Part shown: positions 9,907 through 17,702 of the stretch, piece after piece
Layout of the letters: the number at the start of each line of letters is the position of its first letter
Numbering within the stretch: position 1 is the first letter of the stretch
From: Alphaproteobacteria bacterium MarineAlpha11_Bin1
GTDB taxonomy: Bacteria; Pseudomonadota; Alphaproteobacteria; MPNO01; UBA830
Assembly: GCA_002937455.1 (NCBI GenBank)
Contig: PTJZ01000001.1
Location: 124,001 to 188,000 of the forward strand
Direction of reading: 5' to 3'
DNA length: 64,000 nucleotides
Position numbers and translations under genes: made by a program
Notes under the pieces: model-generated
Databases searched by the model: none
What the model was told of the DNA's origin: nothing
The model's input: only the letters and a program-made list of their open reading frames with translations

Positions 9907-10004
9907 AGGAATTAAAAACAGTAAACAAAACGTAGTGAATGAAAGAGCTTGGAGCGAAGACCGCAGCGATTTTTTTTGAGTCGGCACAATTCTCCGAAAT
10001 CATA

Positions 10005-10300
10005 CTTCAAGCAACCTGCTGGAAGCGATGAGAGTTCTGAGTTTTGACTTCGGTAGGTGCATCACGAAGAAGACGTCTTAAATCTTTATTGGCCGCATTG
10101 CGCCGAAGGTGATCGGCGAAATTATAGTCTAATGAACATTTGAAGTTGGCAAGTAACGAGTTTTTCAGTGAATATTGATAGCGGCGGCGCGCCTCGCGAT
10201 ATCGCCACCCCGCCCTTTGACGCATGCGATTACCACAGGACCCCGCCTCGAGTCAGGAATACCGACTGCGCTAACTTTGCAAATGTCTTCAAACGTTTCC
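10005..10300 (-). pseudogene. Degraded C-terminal remnant of an AMP-forming acyl-CoA ligase
   Basis: The 565-base gap between hemF and the CCA-adding enzyme holds minus-strand remains of an acyl-CoA synthetase. Near 10300-10200 one frame reads VSAVGIPDSRRGPVVIA, matching the xxVVGIPDxxxGExVxA region that follows the A8 hinge. Further on, in another frame, come LLANFKC and LRRNAANKDLRRLLRDA, matching the LAxFKVP and LPRNAxGKVxRRxLRD ends of the family. The two blocks are in different frames, the usual Gly before the catalytic Lys is Asn, and the N-terminal 400 residues are absent. It is a clear fossil; the rest of the gap (9907-10004 and 10301-10471) shows nothing else. Confidence 0.6.
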
Positions 10301-10471
10301 ATAGTCGGCGCTCGGATTCGACACTAGCCGATATACTCATATTAACAATAGAATTGGGGGCACTATAAAATGAAAAGTTAATCAAATTGCTTTGTTCGAA
10401 CGACTAAATATTCCATCGTCGTACGTAGAAAAATATTCACAAAGAATTTGTTGGGGAGGGTAAACTCTGCT

Positions 10472-11731
10472 TCAGAGATTGGGGATAACCTGCCTCAATT
10501 GGTCGAGGCACGCATCTCGGTCAGGCAGAAAGGAATGTTCTACCCACCATTCTTCGATATGCTCAAGAATTTCTCCGACTCTAGGGCCTTCTTGGATACC
10601 CATTTCCATGACGTCTTCACCATTTATGGGAAATTCCGGAAACTGCCAGGATGAAGCGGTATCCCATATTTCCCTCCAGCCCTTCATCGAGCTAACTGAT
10701 CCCAGTGAATTGGCGGCGAGATCGTCTGCCCAGTCGAGAAGAATCTGATCAAGAAATCGGTCGCGGCCGACCGCATAAAGCGTCTTACGCAACTCATGAA
10801 TACTCATCGCTGCACTGGATTCACCCCGCATAGAATTCAACCTTTTAAGCCGGGAGTTATCTCTCCGTGACAACCGTAACCGAACTGCGGTCTCGGACTC
10901 TTGACCATCGCTGGGTCTTATCAATGCCGCCAAACGCCTAATCGGTTCCGGTTCAATTGATAAGATACTCTCCACCTTCGCCAAGGCTTCAATATGCATC
11001 ACGGATCCGCCAACCGGCAGCAAAAGGCCGAGCAACCCAATATCCTCCATCATCCGAAGCACGGCTCCAGGTGCTGGAGCGGTAAGCGTCTGCGACATTT
11101 CGCTCCAGATACGCTCTCCGGACACGGTTTCGACATTCCCAGCCGCTGCCCGGCAAGCCGCCAAAGAATCTTGATCCGGCACAGTTTTACCGTAATTCGC
11201 CTGAAACCGGAAAAACCGCATCACTCTCAAATAGTCCTCGGCGACGCGTTCTTGGGCGCGGCCGATAAAACGAACCCGACCAGCGTTGAGATCTTCTATT
11301 CCGGTGAAATAATCATAGATTGTCCCGTCGGGATCAGCCGAAAGGGCGTTGAAAGTAAAGTCCCGACGCGACGCATCCTCCATCCAATCTTCAGTGAATT
11401 CTACAGTCGCGTGTCGGCCATCGGTTTCAACGTCTCTGCGCAGCGTTGTGATTTCGAATGGGCGTGTTTCCGGAATTGCGGTGACCGTGCCATGTTCGAT
11501 ACCGGTCGGTAGTACCTTGATCTTAGCGCCGGTCAAAACCTTTAAAACGAATTCGGGGTTTGCGTCGGTCGCTAGGTCAATGTCCTTAACTGTGCGGCGA
11601 GCGATCGTATCACGGACGCACCCTCCGACGAACCGTACCTTGTGGCCCGCCATCTTCAATATATCAAAGATTTTTTCCAAGTCGGGGTCCACCATCCAGT
11701 CTGGCGGTGAGATTCTGTCCGCCACGCTCAA
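10472..11731 (-). CDS. cca: CCA tRNA nucleotidyltransferase
   Basis: Adds or repairs the 3' CCA end of tRNAs, or is the closely related poly(A) polymerase; 419 residues of the class II nucleotidyltransferase superfamily. The head domain has GGCVRDTIARRTVKDIDLAT with the metal-binding DxD, and the RRDFTFNALS motif follows. The neck and body then follow (GRVRFIGRAQERVAEDYLR). The gene overlaps DUF6111 by four bases, and that overlaps the Nudix gene in turn, giving a compact run DUF1285-Nudix-DUF6111-cca. This order recurs in alphaproteobacteria to my knowledge. Confidence 0.93.
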   Translation of the reverse strand: MSVADRISPPDWMVDPDLEKIFDILKMAGHKVRFVGGCVRDTIARRTVKDIDLATDANPEFVLKVLTGAKIKVLPTGIEHGTVTAIPETRPFEITTLRRDVETDGRHATVEFTEDWMEDASRRDFTFNALSADPDGTIYDYFTGIEDLNAGRVRFIGRAQERVAEDYLRVMRFFRFQANYGKTVPDQDSLAACRAAAGNVETVSGERIWSEMSQTLTAPAPGAVLRMMEDIGLLGLLLPVGGSVMHIEALAKVESILSIEPEPIRRLAALIRPSDGQESETAVRLRLSRRDNSRLKRLNSMRGESSAAMSIHELRKTLYAVGRDRFLDQILLDWADDLAANSLGSVSSMKGWREIWDTASSWQFPEFPINGEDVMEMGIQEGPRVGEILEHIEEWWVEHSFLPDRDACLDQLRQVIPNL

Positions 11732-12039
11732 CGCGGTGCATTAGGTCTGTCGGGTGCGATACCGCGCTCTAGTCTCTTCCCAGCATCTTCGACGTTTATT
11801 GCGGAATATGGATCATTCGCAATTTGGTCATGGAAAAGAAGAAATGCACCTAACGTGAGCATTGACAGGACTGTCCCGATAAAGAATAGCATTTTCAGTG
11901 GCGCAGATTTTAACTTAGGCGGCTCCTGTTCACCCGTAACAGGATCGATCACCGGCTTCTCCCCGAATACATCCCATGCGTACCAAGCAGCGAATGGCAG
12001 AATCAGTGGTATAAGTGTCAACAGCAATAGCCGGATCAT
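11728..12039 (-). CDS. Small membrane protein, DUF6111 family
   Basis: A 103-residue protein with two hydrophobic segments (about residues 3-22 and 50-68) joined by a soluble loop rich in Pro, Glu and Lys (GEKPVIDPVTGEQEPPKLKS), and a charged C-terminal tail. Membrane segments and position just upstream of cca fit the alphaproteobacterial DUF6111 family. Function is unknown. It overlaps both neighbours by four bases, so it is translated as part of the same transcript. Confidence 0.75.
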   Translation of the reverse strand: MIRLLLLTLIPLILPFAAWYAWDVFGEKPVIDPVTGEQEPPKLKSAPLKMLFFIGTVLSMLTLGAFLLFHDQIANDPYSAINVEDAGKRLERGIAPDRPNAPR

Positions 12040-12671
12040 GTAACCTCCAAGGTGTCTTTCAACGCAATAAGCAGACGCGCCGTTAAACCCCAGATATAGA
12101 AGTTTTCAAAGGGGAGAACGTAGAATTGGTGATCTACACCTCGGATATATCGGGTTTCAGTTTTCTGATTTTCAGGGTCAAGGACAAAACTCAGCGGCAC
12201 CTCGAAGACTGTCTCGACTTCGCCGGGGTTTGGAAACGTCTCAAATGGTGGCCGGATAAGGCCAACAACAGGCGTAACCTTGAAACCGCTACCCGTGGTT
12301 CGCTGACCTAGCCGGCCAACCAGATCGATTTGTTCGGGCTCTAGGCCGATTTCTTCCTTGGTTTCGCGCAGAGCGGTATCTTCGGCGGTTTGATCATCCG
12401 GTTCGCATTTGCCGCCCGGGAACGAAACCTGCCCCGGATGACTTTTGAGGTGGCTGGGACGCTCTGTTAAAAGGATGGTTATTCCGTCATGTCGGTCAAT
12501 AAGCGGAACTAAAATCGCGGCGGGAGTGATATTCTGCGGGAACGATTCTCGTTCCTGGGAAATCCAGCCGTAGCCGTCACCTCGGTTATCCAGTGACGGT
12601 GGATCGATTCCGGGACCTTCGAACGCGCTCATAATGTGATCTCGGCCAATGCGCAAACCATCATTAGGCAT
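12036..12671 (-). CDS. CoA pyrophosphatase-like Nudix hydrolase
   Basis: A Nudix hydrolase of 211 residues. The box FPGGKCEP...TALRETKEEIGL has the spacing of the CoA pyrophosphatase subgroup (NudL/YeaB), which splits CoA or acyl-CoA to 4'-phosphopantetheine derivatives and 3',5'-ADP. The N-terminal LTERPSHLKSHPGQVSFPGG is also characteristic. I place the start at ATG 12671, just inside the end of the DUF1285 gene, with GGGG a few bases upstream; a longer frame to 12734 is non-homologous. The call to CoA as substrate is by family only. Confidence 0.85.
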   Translation of the reverse strand: MPNDGLRIGRDHIMSAFEGPGIDPPSLDNRGDGYGWISQERESFPQNITPAAILVPLIDRHDGITILLTERPSHLKSHPGQVSFPGGKCEPDDQTAEDTALRETKEEIGLEPEQIDLVGRLGQRTTGSGFKVTPVVGLIRPPFETFPNPGEVETVFEVPLSFVLDPENQKTETRYIRGVDHQFYVLPFENFYIWGLTARLLIALKDTLEVT

Positions 12672-13233
12672 CATCGATGTCCCCGAGTTTGAAGAAAACG
12701 CCGCCGCTACGAACGCCAAGCATGGTTTTTCCATTCACCTCTCGTTCTTCACTGATTTCCACCAAATCATAAAAAACGGATCGAACAATTAACGCCTCTA
12801 GACCATCTCTTATCATAATATAAGGCGACGGCTCACCGGTTTCCGGTTCAATTTCGATTCGGATAGGGTGATCCGGTCCAGCCGTAACGGTTTCGCCGAT
12901 ATTCGAGCGAAAATTAAGGACTTGTCCATTTTTTCCATGGCTTACAATCATCTCAACAGCATTGAACGGCGCATCATCCACCTTAATCCGACATAATTCG
13001 GCAGGCGTTACTAACCAGAAATCTCCAGCCTCATCACGATTTAGTACTGATGCGAACAACTTTACCAGCGATTCGCGGCCGATCGGAGAACCGAGATAGT
13101 GCCAAGTACCATCCCGCGCGATCCTTATATCGATATCGCCGCACATCTGCGGCCCATCGGTAGGAACCTGGCCCTCTTTCGCTTCGCCTCGCGTCAAGAC
13201 GCGTCCAAGATTAACTAGAGAAAAGGCCGACAT
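12664..13233 (-). CDS. DUF1285 domain-containing protein
   Basis: A soluble protein of about 189 residues matching the DUF1285 family: CGDIDIRIARDGTWHYLGSPIGRESLVKLF and FWLVTPAE are the recognisable blocks, followed by two small beta domains ending in GVRSGGVFFKLGDIDDA. The biochemical role of the family is not known. Start choice: GGAGGGG lies upstream of the in-frame ATG at 13233, whereas ATGs further out (13254, 13278) lack a better site. It overlaps the Nudix gene and heads the cca transcript. In related genomes a moxR gene is normally found divergent from it; here only a remnant is. Confidence 0.8.
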   Translation of the reverse strand: MSAFSLVNLGRVLTRGEAKEGQVPTDGPQMCGDIDIRIARDGTWHYLGSPIGRESLVKLFASVLNRDEAGDFWLVTPAELCRIKVDDAPFNAVEMIVSHGKNGQVLNFRSNIGETVTAGPDHPIRIEIEPETGEPSPYIMIRDGLEALIVRSVFYDLVEISEEREVNGKTMLGVRSGGVFFKLGDIDDA

Positions 13234-13321
13234 ATAGCCATTAACCCCTCCCATAAGGCGATAGAGCCCGACCTCCAAACAACTGAACGATCAGAGCCCG
13301 TGAAAGCCGTCCGATAGACCT

Positions 13322-13375
13322 TATCATTTCCAAGATAGAAGCATGTTGTATCATTTCCAAGATCGAAGCGTGTGA
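13322..13375. repeat. 27-bp imperfect tandem duplication
   Basis: Two head-to-tail copies beginning TATCATTTCCAAGAT lie at 13322-13348 and 13349-13375 and differ at four positions. They sit in the upstream region of the DUF1285 gene, just before the moxR remnant. The unit length and position could suit a regulator site, but a simple duplication in non-coding DNA is enough to explain it. Confidence 0.5.
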
Positions 13376-13394
13376 TCCGCGTATACCGTCAGTT

Positions 13395-13583
13395 TGCAAA
13401 CATATCAGCGGCATGATTCTAGGTCATTATGACATTATCAGTCAGACGCTTATCACATTATTTTCGGGCGGACACGCTTTGCTTGTTGAGGACAAATGTC
13501 TTTGCAAGGTCTCGCTCATCTATAAGCCTCGGAAAGGCGGCGATTTTTCATTTGGTTGCTCGGTTAAGGGATATCGTAATTGA
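13395..13583 (+). pseudogene. Remnant of a MoxR-family AAA+ ATPase gene
   Basis: A plus-strand frame (ATG 13413, stop 13583) reads ILGHYDIISQTLITLFSGG and then HALLV. This matches the MoxR N-terminal pattern VIVGQ-x-x-VI-x-QxLxxLLxGGHxLLxG that leads into the Walker A loop. The next residues (EDKCLCKVS) no longer hold the GVPGLAKT nucleotide-binding loop, and the frame ends after 56 codons, while MoxR proteins have about 330. In many Rhodospirillales-like genomes moxR and a DUF58 gene lie divergent from DUF1285, exactly this position, which supports the reading as a decayed operon. Confidence 0.5.
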
Positions 13584-13746
13584 TCTCGAAACGAGAAAAT
13601 AAAATCGGGAAAAAACGAAGAAGAAGGATGATCAGGGAAACACCGATCATAGAAACCGCGAAGGACCCAGCGCTAAACCTGAGTGTCTCGTCACCCGGTG
13701 CGTTGGGATCGTAAGGTTTGGGAGCTGCGCCAGAGTTGTATACCAA
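13564..13746 (-). CDS. Possible small single-pass membrane protein (unrecognised)
   Basis: A 60-codon frame starting at TTG 13746 behind GGGGGA. A proline-rich N terminus (AAPKPYDPNAPGDE) is followed by a strong membrane segment (about residues 29-50, SFAVSMIGVSLIILLLRF). I do not recognise it. Another minus-strand frame overlaps it (13647-13865, 72 codons without a clear start, containing LLDEPFFDHGNNVYD) and also looks protein-like, so this stretch may be a frameshifted remnant instead of a live small gene. Confidence 0.3.
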   Translation of the reverse strand: MVYNSGAAPKPYDPNAPGDETLRFSAGSFAVSMIGVSLIILLLRFFPILFSRFEINYDIP

Positions 13747-14269
13747 GTTCCCCCGCCAAGGGCGTCGTTCGCACGAACCCGAGTTTTCTTATTATTCGGC
13801 TCGGTATCGTAAACGTTATTGCCGTGGTCGAAAAAAGGTTCGTCGAGGAGAAAGATACCTCCATGCTAAACCACATAGGCGTAGGCATAGGTAGGTAATA
13901 GGAGATTTATCAAGAATATAAAACGTAACGGATCAGCGGTGGAAATGTGGCACCATCCCATTGGTCGCCGCGGGTCAACGCCCCGTCTTTAAAGCCCTAG
14001 ACCCGTGCAGATGGAAAGAACAAAAGACTGAAGTAGGTAAACATTCTGCATAGCCGGCACAGAAATAGCTCCAATCAGCAGAAGAAAGCCGATTAACCAA
14101 TACTCTGGTTTCACTAGTTTCTTCCTATCAAGGGAGATCTGCTTATCAGATTTACTCATCAAGGCAATTTAGCGCGGTATGAGTTTTGTTCAATAGGCGA
14201 TCATATAATCGGGATCCCGGCACCTCGCCGGTTGAAAAATTATGCAAAAGAAGATACTGTCCGATCAGT
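13584..14269. other. Decayed, gene-poor stretch before the TetR gene
   Basis: Apart from the two short membrane-protein frames listed, I see no intact gene here. Given the moxR fossil at its left edge, the stretch is best read as the eroded remains of one or more genes. The right end must hold the promoter of the TetR-type regulator. Confidence 0.4.
13989..14159 (-). pseudogene. Short membrane-protein frame, possibly a LivM-like permease remnant
   Basis: A 56-codon minus-strand frame (ATG 14159 to TAA 13989) begins with a charged stretch (MSKSDKQISLDRKK), then a membrane segment (WLIGFLLLIGAISVPAM) and a second hydrophobic stretch ending ICTGLGL. The layout resembles the first 50 residues of branched-chain amino acid ABC permease LivM, which would continue GLNLxxGxxG, but the frame stops there. 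It could be a fossil N terminus or a genuine tiny membrane protein; evidence is thin. Confidence 0.25.
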
Positions 14270-14941
14270 ATGTCGATCAATGGTGTTATGAACACGCGAA
14301 TTCAAAAACTGGATGAAACGTCTGATCGGGAACGTCCGACGACCAAGCGCGAACAGCGTGCGGCGAGTATAGAGGCGTTACTTGGCAAGGCGCTGACGTT
14401 GTTTATAACTCAGGGCTATCATGCGACGACAGTAGAGGTAATTGCGCAAGCCGCTGGTTTGACAAAAGGCGCGGTATATTTTTATTTTAAGAGTAAAGCC
14501 AATGTTCTCAAGGCTTTACTAGATCGCACTGAAGAACTTACTGTCGAGCCGACTATTGCAGCGATGAATGCATCCGGTGAGGACCCAAAAGACCGCCTTA
14601 ACGCTTTCGTGCGATCCCAATCCGTTATTGGCGCAGAGAAAACGGAATATATGTTGCTAGCGATCTTGATGAGTGCCGAGTTCAACGGATCAGGAGACGA
14701 GATTGAGCAACGTTTGATCGAACTGATGGCACGAATGGAGGGTGCCCTTCGGGAAACAGTTAAGTCCGGCCAAAAAAGTGGTATATTCCGAAAGGCAATC
14801 GGAGCGGAAGAATTAGCCAGCATTATAATGGCGATTAACAAGGGGTGTTACGTTGAGTGGTATATGCGGGGTAACGACCTCAAGGGTCAGGATTTTGCGC
14901 GGGCTTTCCGAGATTTCGTATTTGATGGGGTCGCGGCCTAG
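14270..14941 (+). CDS. TetR/AcrR family transcriptional regulator
   Basis: A one-component repressor-type protein of about 223 residues. The N-terminal helix-turn-helix is clear: ALTLFITQGYHATTVEVIAQ, then AAGLTKGAVYFYFKSKANVL, followed by an all-helical ligand domain. It lies 76 bases ahead of the PaaA-like gene on the same strand, and TetR-type regulators (PaaR) control phenylacetate genes in other bacteria, so it probably senses a CoA thioester and controls this cluster. The start is uncertain: ATG 14270 and ATG 14288 are both possible and neither has a strong ribosome binding site. Confidence 0.88.
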   Translation: MSINGVMNTRIQKLDETSDRERPTTKREQRAASIEALLGKALTLFITQGYHATTVEVIAQAAGLTKGAVYFYFKSKANVLKALLDRTEELTVEPTIAAMNASGEDPKDRLNAFVRSQSVIGAEKTEYMLLAILMSAEFNGSGDEIEQRLIELMARMEGALRETVKSGQKSGIFRKAIGAEELASIIMAINKGCYVEWYMRGNDLKGQDFARAFRDFVFDGVAA

Positions 14942-15017
14942 CCCAGACGATGTTCACGTTCTAAATTAGTAATAATAATTCACTAAATCATCCGACAAGA
15001 AGAGAGGGTTAAGAGAA

Positions 15018-15971
15018 ATGGCAACTGCGATCAAAGAGGTTCAGGAAGATCCGCGGGAACGCGCGCTTCAGGAAAAGATTGCCACCGGTTACCAACTCGA
15101 AGATGTTGAGGAAATGACGGACCGATACAAAGATGTCTTGGTCAATACTGTTCACATCGCCGCGGATCTTGAGGTGGTTACGCTACCGACATATTCACCG
15201 GCAATCAAAACCTCTCCAACTTTAGAAGACAAGATTGCGATTGCTGCTGCCTGTCAGGACGAGCTAGGGCACGCCCAGATGATGTACCGTATCTTGGAAG
15301 ACTTTGGATATGATACGCATAAGTTCCTATTTGAACGAGACCCTGAAGAATGGCGGACCTTTCAGATGCTGGAATTTCCGCATGAGGACTACATAGAGTC
15401 TGTGGTTTCAATGTGTTATGGTGACCGCGCTGGATACATTACCACTGTCGATCTAGAAGAAAATTGTTCTTACGGGCCACTTGCCCGATCTTTGCGTAAG
15501 GTCAATTACGAGGAAACCTTCCACGTTAGTCACGGCGAGCGCTGGACAAAATTCTTTTGGAATCAGTCGGAGGAAAGTCGCCGGCGCGTTCAGGAAATGA
15601 TTGATTTCTATTTTCCCCTTTGTGCGTCTTGGTTTGGGATGCCGGACAACCGGAAAACTCGGACTGATCAACTTTCCTACCGTATCCGCGGTGCGTCGAA
15701 TGACGAAATGCGCCAGAAGTGGCTATCGCGTGTGGTTCCATTCTCGGAGAGTGTCGGCATCAAAGTTCCAGCGTATTTCGATGAAGAGACCGGTAAATAT
15801 GTTCTAGATTACGAACCTCCAATCTATCTGGACGAAGAAAAGCGTCAGTGGGATTATGAACGCCAAATTACTTGGGAAGAACAGCTCAAGATCTGGAAGA
15901 AAGGCTCTAAGCATAAGGTGCCGTCGATTGCCCGCGTTATTTCCGAAGAATGGGGAAAAGACCTCTGGTAA
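15018..15971 (+). CDS. PaaA-like di-iron oxygenase catalytic subunit
   Basis: Related to PaaA, the catalytic subunit of ring-1,2-phenylacetyl-CoA epoxidase; 317 residues against about 310 for PaaA. The four-helix ferritin-like fold carries two metal-ligand motifs: E and H in DELGHAQ, and EETFHVSHGERW, with an earlier helix DLEVVTLPTYS giving another carboxylate. These support a di-iron centre that activates O2. It is the first structural gene of a cluster with PaaD-, PaaB- and PaaC-like genes and has AGAGGGTTAAG upstream. There is no paaG, paaZ, paaJ, paaK or paaE in the window, so the substrate need not be phenylacetyl-CoA; another acyl-CoA is possible. Confidence 0.85.
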   Translation: MATAIKEVQEDPRERALQEKIATGYQLEDVEEMTDRYKDVLVNTVHIAADLEVVTLPTYSPAIKTSPTLEDKIAIAAACQDELGHAQMMYRILEDFGYDTHKFLFERDPEEWRTFQMLEFPHEDYIESVVSMCYGDRAGYITTVDLEENCSYGPLARSLRKVNYEETFHVSHGERWTKFFWNQSEESRRRVQEMIDFYFPLCASWFGMPDNRKTRTDQLSYRIRGASNDEMRQKWLSRVVPFSESVGIKVPAYFDEETGKYVLDYEPPIYLDEEKRQWDYERQITWEEQLKIWKKGSKHKVPSIARVISEEWGKDLW

Positions 15972-15998
15972 GTTCTGCACAGTAACCGAACCATCGCG

Positions 15999-16331
15999 AT
16001 GAGTGATCTAATGATCCCGCCTTCGAAAAAGGATGTGGTGCAAGCTCTAGAGAGCGTGCATGACCCTCACGTACCTGTCAGTCTGCGTCGCATGGGAATG
16101 TTGCGCGAGATAGATATCACCGATGATGGCGTAGTGTCCGTACAGGTCTGTATTCCCTGTATGGGGTGCCCCGGTGCAGGAATGTTACGCGAAAACGTTC
16201 GAGAGGCGGTGCAGGCACTTCCCGGGGTGACCGAGGTTTTGGTTGAACAAGGTTGGCACCTACCTTGGTCACGCGACATGATCGAGCCGGAGGTTCAAGA
16301 AATGATGCGCGCCAACGGTATTCAAGTTTGA
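15999..16331 (+). CDS. PaaD N-terminal-like (MIP18/DUF59) iron-sulfur assembly protein
   Basis: A 110-residue protein of the DUF59/MIP18 family, corresponding to the N-terminal half of PaaD. Blocks seen are SVHDPHVPVSLRRMGM (family: DPEIPVxVxxLGL) and CIPCMGCPGAGML (family: TxxGCP), the latter with three cysteines. PaaD-type proteins are thought to help assemble or mature the PaaABC(E) oxygenase. Unlike E. coli PaaD it lacks the C-terminal zinc ribbon, which occurs as a separate gene at 17417. It lies 27 bases after the PaaA-like gene and 15 before the PaaB-like one. Confidence 0.82.
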   Translation: MSDLMIPPSKKDVVQALESVHDPHVPVSLRRMGMLREIDITDDGVVSVQVCIPCMGCPGAGMLRENVREAVQALPGVTEVLVEQGWHLPWSRDMIEPEVQEMMRANGIQV

Positions 16332-16346
16332 AATACGGAAATAAAA

Positions 16347-16619
16347 ATGGCAACTAAACTAAAATCTAGGAAAAAAATTGACCAAAAACGAGAACGAGGC
16401 GGGAAAGAGCCAAAATACTACGAGGTATTTGCTCGTAAGGATTCGCACTCGGAACTGGCACATGTGGGATCAGTAGAGGCTCCCAATGATCAACTCGCTC
16501 AGGTACGTGCTTGGTACATTTACGATCAGCACAAATGGAGAGAAATGTGCGTGGTGCCGCTAGAAGCGATCATCACAGTCACCGAAGAGGGAAAGTCGGC
16601 CAAGATCAAGATGGCTTGA
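16347..16619 (+). CDS. PaaB-like oxygenase subunit
   Basis: A 90-residue protein of the PaaB family, a small subunit bridging PaaAC units in the epoxidase. After a lysine-rich start come KYYEVFARKDSHSELAHVGS and LAQVRAWYIYDQH, the family's core (W-E-VFxRxxxGxxHxHxGSxxAxDxExALxxAR). The C terminus (CVVPLEAIITV) is longer than the minimal form. It sits between the DUF59 gene and the PaaC-like gene with short gaps, so it is one transcript. Confidence 0.82.
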   Translation: MATKLKSRKKIDQKRERGGKEPKYYEVFARKDSHSELAHVGSVEAPNDQLAQVRAWYIYDQHKWREMCVVPLEAIITVTEEGKSAKIKMA

Positions 16620-16647
16620 CCGAGGTCAGATCATAGGAAAAATTAAA

Positions 16648-17427
16648 ATGGTATATACACCAGGTAGCCCAGGCTCCAAATTAGATCAAAATTTTGAAAA
16701 CGATCTCCTAGCAATCGCCGACACCAAATTAGTGTTAGGAAATTGGTATGCTGAATGTACCATGAATGGAAGATCACTTCCTGATTTTGCGGCAATCCTA
16801 GGCATGTGCACAGCGAATTACGGCCACACAAGGGCTATTTATCAGTTCCTCGCTGCGCACGGTCACGATTATGAATATATAGAACGAGGCCGCGGACCGA
16901 AGGAAATCTGCTCGTCCAACCTATTGGATGAAGCGCCTTCCGGATGGGAAGATTTTATCGTCTCCACATGGCTAGCAGAACTGGCGACTTGGATGCTTGC
17001 GTCCGGATTCTTGAAGCACGAGGATCGCGCAGTTGCTGGTATTGCAAAGAAAATTGGCCAAGAAACATACTTTCACCTGAAATATGCGCAGGGTTGGTTC
17101 CAAATTATTGGCGAGGGCAAGACACAATCGAAGTTATTCCAAAGAGCTTTCGCCCGTCGCTACCCATTGTCGCTGCAATGGTACGGTCCTGCCCGTGGCA
17201 AAGATCCGCTTCACGCAGCCGGCATTCGCGACGTTCCCCTGAAAAAATTGCGCGACGCGTTTATCAAGGAAGTCGCCAAAGCGGAAGCTTTACTCGGTTC
17301 TGACCTAATACAGGACAAGTCTATCCAATTTGCCAAGGACTGGCGCTCAGATGCGCGCCGCTTTGGCCCAATGCCGGACAGTTTGTTCGAAATTGTACGT
17401 TTTAAGGACGCCGGACTTGCCCACTGA
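16648..17427 (+). CDS. PaaC-like oxygenase structural subunit
   Basis: A 259-residue ferritin-like protein matching PaaC, the non-catalytic partner of PaaA. Family blocks include LVLGNWYAECTMNGRSLPDF, GHTRAIYQFLAAHGHDYEYI and QETYFHLKYAQGWF. PaaC normally lacks a complete metal site; here GHTR and ETYFHLK keep some ligand-type residues, so occupancy cannot be judged by eye. AGGAAAAATT precedes the ATG. The zinc-ribbon gene begins inside its last codons. Confidence 0.82.
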   Translation: MVYTPGSPGSKLDQNFENDLLAIADTKLVLGNWYAECTMNGRSLPDFAAILGMCTANYGHTRAIYQFLAAHGHDYEYIERGRGPKEICSSNLLDEAPSGWEDFIVSTWLAELATWMLASGFLKHEDRAVAGIAKKIGQETYFHLKYAQGWFQIIGEGKTQSKLFQRAFARRYPLSLQWYGPARGKDPLHAAGIRDVPLKKLRDAFIKEVAKAEALLGSDLIQDKSIQFAKDWRSDARRFGPMPDSLFEIVRFKDAGLAH

Positions 17428-17686
17428 TGGGCCTTCCCATGGTGGCTTCACCCGGGTTGTTAGAGACCCGGGCGGATATGCTGCCCGACAGCGCGATTTA
17501 CATACAGGCGACCCTGACTTTGACGGAGTAACCTGTCCGGAATGCGGTTCCAGTGATCTTGAAGTCATATCATTATTCGGTGGTGCTACATCCGAGGTTA
17601 TGTTCGGCTGCCGGAGCTGCGATACGAGCTTTAACTGGATCAAATGGCGGGGAAAATTGCCACCCGCACCTTCCGTCGATAATTAA
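17417..17686 (+). CDS. Stand-alone zinc ribbon matching the PaaD C terminus
   Basis: About 89 residues with one obvious domain: CPECGSSDLEVISLFGG ... GCRSCDTSFNWIKW. Two CxxC knuckles and the spacing equal the C-terminal zinc ribbon of PaaD (CPxCGSxxTExxSxFGSTxCKxxYxCxxCxxPFxxFK). The most likely start is TTG 17417, with AAGGA eight bases upstream and an 11-base overlap of the PaaC-like gene; TTG 17330 and ATG 17351 are other in-frame choices. Together with the DUF59 gene it would make a complete PaaD from two chains. Confidence 0.72.
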   Translation: MPTDGPSHGGFTRVVRDPGGYAARQRDLHTGDPDFDGVTCPECGSSDLEVISLFGGATSEVMFGCRSCDTSFNWIKWRGKLPPAPSVDN

Positions 17687-17702
17687 TACCGAGTAATACC
17701 CT

